DNA of 6,686 bases from an uncultured Lewinella sp. GTDB lineage: Bacteria > Bacteroidota > Bacteroidia > Chitinophagales > Saprospiraceae. The notes under the pieces are model-generated. The model did not search any database. It was not told the origin of the DNA and saw nothing but the letters and a program-made list of their open reading frames with translations. The stretch spans positions 1-6,686 of the forward strand of contig CALIGP010000039.1 of assembly GCA_938021455.1 (NCBI GenBank), read 5' to 3'. Position numbers and translations under genes: made by a program. Within the stretch, counting starts at the first letter, position 1. The number at the start of each line of letters is the position of its first letter. Below, piece after piece: positions 1-5,856 of this stretch.

Positions 1-58
1 ATTGAGCATGTGCGATAACACCGTAGAAGAAAAGGGGGAAAAGTAAGGTCAATTTCAT
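1..58 (-). CDS. Start of an exported protein, cut by the left window edge
   Basis: Only the first 19 codons are visible, reading MKLTLLFPLFFYGVIAHAQ, and the gene continues past base 1. This is a textbook short signal peptide: one Lys at the N-terminus, a hydrophobic core, and an Ala-His-Ala cleavage site followed by Gln, the '-A-Q' junction often seen in Bacteroidota exported proteins. The ATG lies 38 bases after the stop of the M48 peptidase on the same strand. No promoter or clear terminator lies between, so the two genes are probably co-transcribed. The mature protein is outside the window and no function can be given. There is no lipobox Cys in the visible part, so a Sec-exported periplasmic or outer-surface protein is more likely than a lipoprotein. 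The main doubt is how little sequence is available. Confidence 0.72.
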   Translation of the reverse strand, partial: MKLTLLFPLFFYGVIAHAQ

Positions 59-96
59 TGTTAACAAGGTTTTTGCAGCGGTTGATCCGCCGTAGT

Positions 97-1443
97 TTAT
101 TCTAGGCTGGAGAAGTAAATTTCTGCTTTTTTGAGTACTGCAGTCATAGCATTATTATCCATTCCTTCAGAGCGTTCGCGAATCCAGGCAAGGATAAATT
201 TTTGGAGTTCGCTCTTTCTCATTTGATGAAACATACGGATGATCATCCGGGAATTTTCGTCCCAGAAGTATCCTTCCGGTGGTACAGCTTCATCAAAATT
301 GTGTTCTTCGATGGACCTGTAGGTACCCAGCAAAGCTTCTCCTAAAAGGGCTCTGAACGTTGGGTTGTCAGGCTCCGTGGCGAGCAACTTCAAACCGTTT
401 ATGATGGCCAGCCCGGGCGTTCCACATTCCGTTTGCGCCCTTATCGTTTCCTGGCTTGCGATCAGTCCGAATTCATGGGCTTGTTCCATCACGGAGGTAT
501 CCACTTTTTCCAATGGTAATAATTCTACTAAGCCCTCCTGCCGGGCGGATATTTCTGGGTGAGTAGACATACTGTCTTTCTCCCAAAAGCCGCCGGGTGC
601 TTCATCTGATCCGAAAGAGCCGCCAAACATTTGCGCAGGTTCTTCCATCCATTTTTCTTTTAAGGGGTAGGCTTCCGTTTGTAGCAGGCTCTTGTAGTCT
701 ACCTCGGTCAGATCAAGCATCCAACTATTGCGCAGGTTTACCAGTGCTTCAGCAACAGCTTCCATGGAGTACTGTAGTGAAGTGTAATACTGTAAGCCGA
801 GGCTATCAGCCGCTAATTCGTTCTGTCTTCTAAGCCGGTAAGAATTGTAAACCGTTTCCCGGGCACCAGCGATCAGGCGCTGTTTTTGGCTTTTTTTAGT
901 ACGTCGTTTGTTTAGTTGCTCCGTTACCGATTCCATATCGAGGCTTCGCTGGCAGAACTCAAGTGTACTTTCCTCCTGATGCTTCAGCTGATCATGCGCC
1001 ATTTCATGGCAAAGCACGAAAGCAATTTCATCACTGGTTTCCATACTTTTGAAAAGCCCTAAGTTGACGGTGAACACAGCTCCCCCAAGACTGGCGGCGT
1101 TGGGCAAATGAGAACGACGAATCAATACCAGCGGATCAACCTCAAGGTTATTTGCCCGTACGATTTCTGCCATCAGTTTATCAAGATAATTCTGGAGCTC
1201 CGGGTGAAAAAGATATAGGCTGTCTTCTACACCTTCCCGTAGTTCCGTAAAGCGTTCATCATTAATTTTTGCCAATCTTTTCAGATACTCTTCCGAGGCG
1301 TTCGGGCTACTCACCCTGACCCGTGACTTCAGTTCTTTAAACAGGGCCGTTGAATCAGCAGGAAGCACCGGGCCAGGATGAAATTGTGCCAGCAGGGTAG
1401 CTTTCCATATCAATAGTATAAATGCAAGTAGAAATTTTCTCAT
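97..1443 (-). CDS. Secreted M48-family zinc metallopeptidase (BepA/YfgC-like)
   Basis: A 448-residue predicted periplasmic zinc endopeptidase. I chose the start at 1443 because it gives a signal peptide (residues 1-19, MRKF then a hydrophobic stretch, cleavage at LLA|Q). An in-frame ATG at 1518 would add 25 unrelated residues running through the upstream hairpin. M48 hallmarks are present: a strand motif NAASLGG (115-121), the zinc motif HEMAH (His146, Glu147, His150), the third zinc ligand Glu209 in NELAAD, and a conserved STHP motif (His295) with Arg301. A Gly-rich loop (272-286) and a basic stretch (179-189) lie between them. Residues about 320-448 look all-helical and partly TPR-like (GLKLLATEPDNPTFRALLGEALL), recalling BepA, which pairs M48 with TPRs and degrades misassembled outer-membrane proteins. 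That functional parallel is inference; the M48 assignment is firm. It is probably co-transcribed with the exported-protein gene downstream. Confidence 0.93.
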   Translation of the reverse strand: MRKFLLAFILLIWKATLLAQFHPGPVLPADSTALFKELKSRVRVSSPNASEEYLKRLAKINDERFTELREGVEDSLYLFHPELQNYLDKLMAEIVRANNLEVDPLVLIRRSHLPNAASLGGAVFTVNLGLFKSMETSDEIAFVLCHEMAHDQLKHQEESTLEFCQRSLDMESVTEQLNKRRTKKSQKQRLIAGARETVYNSYRLRRQNELAADSLGLQYYTSLQYSMEAVAEALVNLRNSWMLDLTEVDYKSLLQTEAYPLKEKWMEEPAQMFGGSFGSDEAPGGFWEKDSMSTHPEISARQEGLVELLPLEKVDTSVMEQAHEFGLIASQETIRAQTECGTPGLAIINGLKLLATEPDNPTFRALLGEALLGTYRSIEEHNFDEAVPPEGYFWDENSRMIIRMFHQMRKSELQKFILAWIRERSEGMDNNAMTAVLKKAEIYFSSLE

Positions 1444-1461
1444 CAGATAGGGATAGGAATT

Positions 1462-1469
1462 CAAAAATA
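1462..1469 (-). promoter_or_regulatory. Candidate -7 promoter box for the M48 gene
   Basis: The minus strand reads TATTTTTG, an exact match to the Bacteroidota -7 consensus TAnnTTTG, ending 18 bases before the chosen ATG at 1443. That would give a leader of roughly a dozen bases. No TTTG-type -33 element is visible at the usual spacing, which keeps confidence low. The box lies at the end of the T-tract of the preceding hairpin, and a duplicated hexamer (GATAGG twice on the plus strand, 1446-1457) lies between box and start. Confidence 0.35.
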
Positions 1470-1496
1470 AAAAACCATCAACATATCTATGTTGAT
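1470..1496 (-). terminator. Hairpin plus T-tract after the NTF2-like gene
   Basis: A perfect 8-base inverted repeat (ATCAACAT at 1477-1484, ATGTTGAT at 1489-1496, 4-base loop) is followed on the minus strand by GG and then a run of T residues. It lies about 70 bases past the stop codon at 1567, the right arrangement for an intrinsic terminator. The stem is AT-rich (two GC pairs of eight), so it is weak. The same dyad lies just upstream of the M48 -7 box, so it could instead be an operator. Confidence 0.42.
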
Positions 1497-1540
1497 TGAA
1501 AAAAGGTAAACATAACAACCGTCTCTCAGGTTGGGCTGAA

Positions 1541-1570
1541 CCATCTACAATTCTACAGTCTACCGTCTAC
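1541..1570 (-). repeat. Heptanucleotide tandem repeat GTAGACN
   Basis: The minus strand from 1570 downward reads GTAGACG, GTAGACT, GTAGAAT, then TGTAGATGG: three units with a 7-base period and a fourth degenerate one shifted by one base. The stop codon TAG of the NTF2-like gene (1569-1567) lies inside the first unit, so most of the array is 3' untranslated sequence. It is a short degenerate simple-sequence repeat of unknown role. Confidence 0.6.
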
Positions 1571-2439
1571 TTCCCCTCCTTCGTCAACTCAATAAACCCC
1601 TGAATTTTCTCATTCGGCACCGTAACGCTGAGCGTATAATGAGCAATCTTCCAGTGCCCATCGGGGCCATCGCGCTTGACGACGGCGGTGCCGCGGCAGG
1701 GGCCCATCCAGGTATCGAGGAGTTCGTCCCAGTAAGCGACCTGGCTATCGGGATCGTAGAAAACATGGCGTTCGGTGGCGGTGAAGGCCCAGGCTTTACC
1801 CTTGGCGAAGTAGGGGGCGGCGAAGCCGAGGAATTCGGCTTTGGTCCAGTGCTCGCCCTTGTCGGTACCGATGTAGATGGCGTCGTCGGTCATGGCATCG
1901 AAGAAGGCGGTGGAGTCAGCATCGGCGGCTGCTTTATGCCAGCCGGTGGCGAGGTCGCGGATGGCGGCTTCGGGGGTGGCTTCGGCGACGGGGAGGCAAT
2001 CGCCCGGCGCATCGCGGCGGGTGTCGGCGATGTGGAGGACGCGCCACTGGCCTTCAGCACCGTCTTTTACCAGTTGAAAAGCATTGACGCCACAGTGATG
2101 TAATTTTTCTTTGTAGTTAAAAACATAGGGTGCCCAGACGGTGGCGAGGTGGCCGTCGACCCGGACCTCTCCGTAATGAAGTTGTTCGTCCCATGCACCT
2201 GCGTCCGCGCCCTGCATGCCTTTGAACCAGCGGCTGATGTCGCCTGCGCCCACCTCCGTTACGCCGTCGGGTTTGGTGACTACAGAATTCAGTGTGGCTT
2301 CCGGATGAAAGTAAGCACGCAGCCCCGTCGTATCACCAGCGCGCATGGCATCGAAGATGGTGGAGACCGTCTTTATGGGTGTTTCCTGAGCGGAGAGGGA
2401 GAGGGAAAAGCAGCAGAGGAGGAGCAGCAGAAAGCGCAT
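1567..2439 (-). CDS. Secreted protein with two NTF2/SnoaL-like domains
   Basis: A 290-residue protein. The start at 2439 is chosen because MRFLLLLLCCFSLSLSAQ is a clear signal peptide cleaved at SA|Q. An in-frame ATG at 2514 would add 25 residues across the promoter. After cleavage there are two domains of the NTF2-like cone fold: residues about 20-142 (DUF4440-like pattern, with a central WAPYVFNYK and a GQWRVLHIADTRRD ending strand) and about 155-283. The second resembles the SnoaL_3 type: GTDKGEHWTKAEF, YWDELLD, CRGTAVV, GHWKIAHYTLSVTVPN. Such domains bind small ligands or catalyse varied reactions, and no active-site set identifies a substrate here, so function is unknown. The gene is strikingly GC-rich: two sampled 60-base lines (1681-1740 and 1921-1980) are about 68% and 72% G+C, against about 42-45% in sampled lines of the M48 gene. 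It appears to be transcribed alone. Confidence 0.87.
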   Translation of the reverse strand: MRFLLLLLCCFSLSLSAQETPIKTVSTIFDAMRAGDTTGLRAYFHPEATLNSVVTKPDGVTEVGAGDISRWFKGMQGADAGAWDEQLHYGEVRVDGHLATVWAPYVFNYKEKLHHCGVNAFQLVKDGAEGQWRVLHIADTRRDAPGDCLPVAEATPEAAIRDLATGWHKAAADADSTAFFDAMTDDAIYIGTDKGEHWTKAEFLGFAAPYFAKGKAWAFTATERHVFYDPDSQVAYWDELLDTWMGPCRGTAVVKRDGPDGHWKIAHYTLSVTVPNEKIQGFIELTKEGK

Positions 2440-2462
2440 GATCACGTAGTTTGTTGATACTC

Positions 2463-2470
2463 CAAAGATA
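2463..2470 (-). promoter_or_regulatory. Candidate -7 promoter box for the NTF2-like gene
   Basis: The minus strand reads TATCTTTG, an exact TAnnTTTG match and one of the commonest Bacteroidota forms. It ends 23 bases before the ATG at 2439, implying a leader of roughly 15 bases. No good -33 TTTG is seen at the usual distance, where the sequence is GC-rich. A terminator-like hairpin further upstream supports a transcription start here. Confidence 0.48.
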
Positions 2471-2473
2471 CGG

Positions 2474-2490
2474 CACTTCGGCACGCTCAG
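2474..2490. repeat. Possible degenerate dispersed palindromic (REP-like) element
   Basis: The plus strand reads CACTTCGGCACGCTCAG. This resembles the widespread intergenic palindromic family of the form CACTTCGACAAGCTCAGTG, but its right end (CAGCAGG) no longer pairs with the CACT end. It abuts the -7 box of the NTF2-like gene. The resemblance is recalled from general knowledge and rests on a single copy in this window. Confidence 0.3.
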
Positions 2491-2525
2491 CAGGGGCCGC
2501 GGACGCAGGTGCAAGGGAAGGTTAG

Positions 2526-2562
2526 AAAAGCGGAGAGGGGATCGGACCTGGAGGTCCTCCGC
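2526..2562 (-). terminator. Intrinsic terminator after the aminopeptidase gene
   Basis: Starting a few bases after the stop codon at 2566, the minus strand forms a GC-rich outer stem (GCGGA, 2562-2558, with TCCGC, 2534-2530) enclosing a 5-base hairpin (GGACC/GGTCC, 2557-2553 with 2548-2544, loop TCCA). It is followed by TTTTCT. The outer stem has a nine-base bulge on one side and the T run is short, so strength is uncertain. The position, directly after the last gene of the block and before a new promoter, fits a terminator. Confidence 0.48.
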
Positions 2563-2565
2563 CCA

Positions 2566-3915
2566 CTATTTACTGAGCCACTCAACGAACAGCCGCATCC
2601 CGAATCCAGTCGCCTGCCGGTCTTTCGCATAGGGGCCTTGCTTGAGGGCCACGCCGGCAATATCGAAGTGAATGAATTTCGGATGATCGTGCGTAAAAAA
2701 TTCCAAAAATTTGAAGGCATCAATGGCCCCGTTGATGGGCCGACCGGAGTAGTTTTTGATGTCCGCCACATCGCTGTCCAATCCGGATTTGTATGCATCC
2801 CAAACGGGCAGGGGCCACACCTTTTCTCCGCAGGCATTTCCTGCTTTGCGGAATTCCTTAATCAATTTATCGTCTTTACTCATCACAGCACCACATTCGT
2901 AACCGAAGGTCCTCACCGCACTTCCGGTAAGCGTGGCCACATCGATCAGTGTTTTCGGCTTGAAGTGCTTGACGGCATAGCTCAATCCGTCACTCATCAC
3001 CAACCGGCCTTCGGCATCGGTGTCGATGATCTCGATTGATTTACCGGCGTGGCCCGTAATGACATCGGATGGTTTGTAGCTCAGCGCATCGACGCTGTTG
3101 TCCGTGCTGGGCACAATACCAACGAGGTGGACGGGAAGTTTCAGTCGGGCGACAGCCTCCATCGCTCCGAAGGTAGCTGCTGCCCCCCCCATATCCGACT
3201 TCATCAGGTGGAGATTATTGCTTGGTTTGATGCTCACTCCTCCGGTATCAAAGGTGATGCCTTTACCAATGATGGCCGTAGGGCCTCCTTTAGGGGCGCC
3301 CTTACCTTTATACTCCATCACGATGAAGCGAGCCGGATCTTCACTTCCCCGGTTGACCGCCAACAGCGCCCCGAGGCCTTCTTTTTCACAAGCCTCTTCA
3401 TCAAGTACGTTAACCGAGTAGCCGTATTTCTTACCCGATTCTACCGCCCACTGCGCCAGGTACTGCGGACGCTTCACGTTGGCAGGCGCATCAACGAGTG
3501 CGATGATACTTAGCTGAGTATCCGCCAAGATGATTTCCTTCGCAATGAGTGCTTCTGTCTTCTTTGATTGCTTACCGGTATCAATCTGAGAGCCCGCTTT
3601 AGCCAATGGATGAGCCTTAGCATCTGACTTCCACCGGCCTGGCCGGTAACTACCAAGTAGCAGGCCGCCAACGGCCGCTGCGACCCATGCGCCCTTTGCC
3701 TTCCCCGTCTCCAGCTTAATCTCAGTGTTAAACTGCCCTGCCTCTTTGTGGCTAAGGAGGCGAAACTGTTCTCTTACCGTAGCCGAAGAAGCGTTTTCGT
3801 TTAAGCGAACGATAAACCCATCCGGAGAAACCGTACGATGATAGTTACCTGGCGTCAGGATGTTTTTAAGTTCCTTATCGTTATGCTTAAGGAGGCGGAG
3901 GGTCGTCATCGTCAT
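2566..3915 (-). CDS. M17 family leucyl-type aminopeptidase
   Basis: A 449-residue cytosolic metallo-aminopeptidase that removes N-terminal residues from peptides; family members are two-metal hexamers. The catalytic domain (about 135-449) keeps the active site: IGKGITFDTGG (Lys218, Asp223), SIKP (catalytic Lys230), KSDMGGAA (Asp241), and DTDAEGRL (Asp300, Glu302, catalytic Arg304). It also has TLTGS (329-332 region), SDVADIKN and HFDIAG. The N-terminal domain (about 1-130) is shorter than in E. coli PepA (503 residues in all) and poorly conserved. The signature is NTDAEGRL in most members, but the first Asn is Asp298 here, and the Asn of the LVNxPxN motif is Asp142. Neither is a metal ligand, so activity is expected. 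The start at 3915 is followed by ATG-ACG-ATG, so 3909 is an equally possible start. It lies 33 bases after mltG and probably shares its transcript. An eight-G run (3183-3190) lies at the Asp241 motif. Confidence 0.95.
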   Translation of the reverse strand: MTMTTLRLLKHNDKELKNILTPGNYHRTVSPDGFIVRLNENASSATVREQFRLLSHKEAGQFNTEIKLETGKAKGAWVAAAVGGLLLGSYRPGRWKSDAKAHPLAKAGSQIDTGKQSKKTEALIAKEIILADTQLSIIALVDAPANVKRPQYLAQWAVESGKKYGYSVNVLDEEACEKEGLGALLAVNRGSEDPARFIVMEYKGKGAPKGGPTAIIGKGITFDTGGVSIKPSNNLHLMKSDMGGAAATFGAMEAVARLKLPVHLVGIVPSTDNSVDALSYKPSDVITGHAGKSIEIIDTDAEGRLVMSDGLSYAVKHFKPKTLIDVATLTGSAVRTFGYECGAVMSKDDKLIKEFRKAGNACGEKVWPLPVWDAYKSGLDSDVADIKNYSGRPINGAIDAFKFLEFFTHDHPKFIHFDIAGVALKQGPYAKDRQATGFGMRLFVEWLSK

Positions 3916-3948
3916 AAAAAAGAGGTAAAGAGTAGTAATAAATGGTAG

Positions 3949-4977
3949 CTACCGAAGTCCTCGCGCCCGAAGGTTCGCAACGTAAACGGCAATGTTACGG
4001 GAGTGTCCGGCCAGCGTTTTAGCAAAATTGTGGAGGCCAGAGTTGTCTCCCTTTGCGCACATATATACGTAGTCGTGCGACTCCGGGTTCAGTACCGCAT
4101 CTATGGCACTAACCGTCGGCATGGTAATGGGCCCAGGTGGAAGGCCATAATTCGTGTAGGTATTGTATGGGTGCTCAAACTGAATATGTTCGTTTAGCAC
4201 TCGCTTGATCCCGAACGCTCGGGTGGCAAAAACGGCCGTGGGGTCGGATTGTAGTTTGATCCCCTGCCTGATTCGGTTGAGGTAAAGACCCGCAATTCGT
4301 GGCTGTTCGGATTTTGCCAGGCTTTCGCTGTAAACGATACTGGCCAGCGTGTAGATCTCGGCGGGCGTAAGCCCTTTCGCCTTCGCTTTTTCCAACCTGC
4401 CGTCCGCTTTCCAGAAGCGGTCGTGCTCCTTGATCATTCGGGCGACAAACTCCCGTGGGCTAGCGTTCCAGTACAACTCGTAGGTATTCGGAATAAAAAG
4501 TGTTTGCAGCGTCTCCTTGCGGTAACCGATGCTGTCAATGAAGGCTTCATTTTGGAAGAGGCGCACCAATGACAGACTGTCTGTTTCCAGAAAGCGGGCA
4601 GCTTTGGCCGCTACGTTCATGGGCTCTCGCTCCAGGTTGAGGATGACCTTAACGGCTTGCTGACTACCGTTGCGGAGCTTACGGATGAGGCCTACCATGC
4701 TTGTCCCAACGGGCAAAACATAGCGCCCGGAACGCATGGTTTCCCGTTTCCAGGCCATTCGCTCCGCCAAGGGGTCGAAGATGGCACGGTTGGGCGTAAT
4801 GCCTATGGCGGCCAAGGAATCCATAGCTTGTTCGTAGTCCGCTCCTGAAGGAATCGTTACAACTACCGGCTGGTCCAGACTATCCGGTACTGCCGGCACC
4901 ACCATGATGCTATAGTAGGCGTAACCGACCAACAGGATGCCGATCAGGATAAGGGCGAATAGAATTTTCTTGACCAT
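3949..4977 (-). CDS. mltG: Endolytic murein transglycosylase MltG (YceG-like)
   Basis: A 342-residue inner-membrane lytic transglycosylase that cleaves nascent peptidoglycan strands near the membrane and is thought to end glycan polymerisation. The start at 4977 gives MVKK followed by a single membrane anchor (about 4-25), then a periplasmic YceG domain. An ATG at 5034 would run back into panB. Diagnostic motifs in order: SGRYVLP (83-89), FIPNTYELYW (161-170), LASIVYSES with the probable catalytic Glu218, AGLYLNRIRQGIKLQSDPT (229-247), HPYNTYTNYGLPPGPITMP (269-287), and the C-terminal HNFAKTLAGHSRNIAVY. The length is typical. At the catalytic motif, E. coli-type enzymes have EKET where this one has YSES: the glutamate is kept and its flanks are changed. 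It lies 37 bases after panB and 33 before the aminopeptidase gene, so it is probably in one operon with both. No Shine-Dalgarno sequence is visible. Confidence 0.97.
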   Translation of the reverse strand: MVKKILFALILIGILLVGYAYYSIMVVPAVPDSLDQPVVVTIPSGADYEQAMDSLAAIGITPNRAIFDPLAERMAWKRETMRSGRYVLPVGTSMVGLIRKLRNGSQQAVKVILNLEREPMNVAAKAARFLETDSLSLVRLFQNEAFIDSIGYRKETLQTLFIPNTYELYWNASPREFVARMIKEHDRFWKADGRLEKAKAKGLTPAEIYTLASIVYSESLAKSEQPRIAGLYLNRIRQGIKLQSDPTAVFATRAFGIKRVLNEHIQFEHPYNTYTNYGLPPGPITMPTVSAIDAVLNPESHDYVYMCAKGDNSGLHNFAKTLAGHSRNIAVYVANLRARGLR

Positions 4978-5014
4978 AAAGTTATCAACGGTTTGGGGCG
5001 AGGGTCCCCTCCAA

Positions 5015-5836
5015 TCAGTACTGCTCTTTATCACTGGGGAAATCGCCTGCTTTCACATCATCGACGTAGCGTTCGGTTGCATCCTTGATTACGTCGAAGA
5101 GTTCGGCGTAGCGCCGCAGGAAACGGGGGTGAAAGTCTTTGGTGATTCCCAGCAGATCATGGGTAACGAGTACTTGCCCGTCGCAATCAGCACCTCCACC
5201 AATTCCGATGGTAGGAATGCTGAGTGCCTGACTAACCTTACCGGCCAGGTGGGCGGGTATTTTTTCCAGTACCAGGCCAAAGCAACCTAATTCTTCGATG
5301 AGTTTAGCGTCCTTCATCAGCCGGCGGGCTTCGACTTCCTCCTTTGCACGAACGGTGTAGGTTCCGAATTTGTAGATCGACTGGGGCGTAAGACCAAGGT
5401 GGCCCATTACCGGAATTCCCGCCGTGAGAATCCGCTTAATGCTGTCTTGTACTTCCGCACCACCTTCGAGTTTAACGGCGTGCCCACCACTCTCTTTCAT
5501 GATTCGGATGGCGGACTTAAGCGCCATTTTACTGTCCCCCTGGTAGGTTCCGAAGGGGAGGTCAACCACGACCAGTGCACGCTCAACACCACGGACCACA
5601 CTGCTGGCGTGGTAGATCATCTGGTCAAGGGTGATGGGCAGGGTGGTCTCGTGGCCTGCCATCACGTTACTGGCGGAGTCTCCGACGAGGAGAACATCGG
5701 CCCCACCCGCATCCAGGATGCGGGCCATGGAGTAGTCATAGGCCGTCAGCATGGCGATTTTCTCACCGGCTTCTTTCATGGCATGAAGCGTTTTAACGGT
5801 AACCCGTTTAGCTTCGATTTTCTTGTGGATGCTCAT
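5015..5836 (-). CDS. panB: 3-methyl-2-oxobutanoate hydroxymethyltransferase (ketopantoate synthesis)
   Basis: A 273-residue cytosolic enzyme that transfers a hydroxymethyl group from 5,10-methylene-tetrahydrofolate to 2-oxoisovalerate to give ketopantoate, the first committed step to pantothenate and CoA. The start at 5836 (MSIHKKIEAKRVTV) fits the family. An in-frame ATG at 5884 would overlap the upstream hydrolase. The TIM-barrel motifs match the E. coli enzyme: LTAYDYS (30-36), VGDS with metal ligand Asp53, GHETTLPIT (61-69), VVDLPFG with Asp92, VKLEGG with Lys122 and Glu124, GHLGLTPQS (145-153), VLEKIP with the catalytic glutamate Glu191, and IPTIGIGGG then DGQVLVTHDLLGI. All expected ligands are present. 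It starts 20 bases after the hydrolase stop and ends 37 bases before mltG. panC, its common partner, is not in this window. Confidence 0.98.
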   Translation of the reverse strand: MSIHKKIEAKRVTVKTLHAMKEAGEKIAMLTAYDYSMARILDAGGADVLLVGDSASNVMAGHETTLPITLDQMIYHASSVVRGVERALVVVDLPFGTYQGDSKMALKSAIRIMKESGGHAVKLEGGAEVQDSIKRILTAGIPVMGHLGLTPQSIYKFGTYTVRAKEEVEARRLMKDAKLIEELGCFGLVLEKIPAHLAGKVSQALSIPTIGIGGGADCDGQVLVTHDLLGITKDFHPRFLRRYAELFDVIKDATERYVDDVKAGDFPSDKEQY

Positions 5837-5856
5837 GGGTGTAAAGGTAATGGCCG

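Noticed and set aside
78..90. Small inverted repeat GCGG-TTGAT-CCGC after the M48 stop
   Set aside because: The stem is only four base pairs with no T run, and the next gene starts 20 bases later, so it is unlikely to be a terminator.
1444..1518. 25-residue N-terminal extension of the M48 protein
   Set aside because: It covers the hairpin and -7 box and would bury an excellent signal peptide; the start at 1443 is better.
1639..2103. Plus-strand open frame of 154 codons opposite the NTF2-like gene
   Set aside because: Its translation is low-complexity, rich in Gly, Ala, Val and Glu, and reflects the high G+C of the real gene on the other strand. It has no promoter and matches no recognisable domain.
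2440..2514. 25-residue N-terminal extension of the NTF2-like protein
   Set aside because: It would place the signal peptide internally and cover the TATCTTTG box.
2487..2837. Minus-strand open frame overlapping the end of the aminopeptidase gene
   Set aside because: It lies in another frame of a well-supported M17 gene and shows no domain features.
2509..3039. Plus-strand open frame opposite the aminopeptidase 3' end
   Set aside because: It is antisense to conserved catalytic codons, and its translation shows no recognisable motif.
3944..3953. Perfect 10-base palindrome GGTAGCTACC spanning the mltG stop codon
   Set aside because: It is short, has no loop, no T-tract and no second copy; chance is the simplest explanation.
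4977..4984. TAACTTTA, a near match to the -7 box at the mltG start
   Set aside because: It overlaps the start codon itself, so it cannot drive a normal transcript of mltG.
5842..5849. TACCTTTA, a near match to the -7 box before panB
   Set aside because: It has A where the consensus has G and lies only five bases from the ATG, leaving almost no leader; no -33 element is seen.
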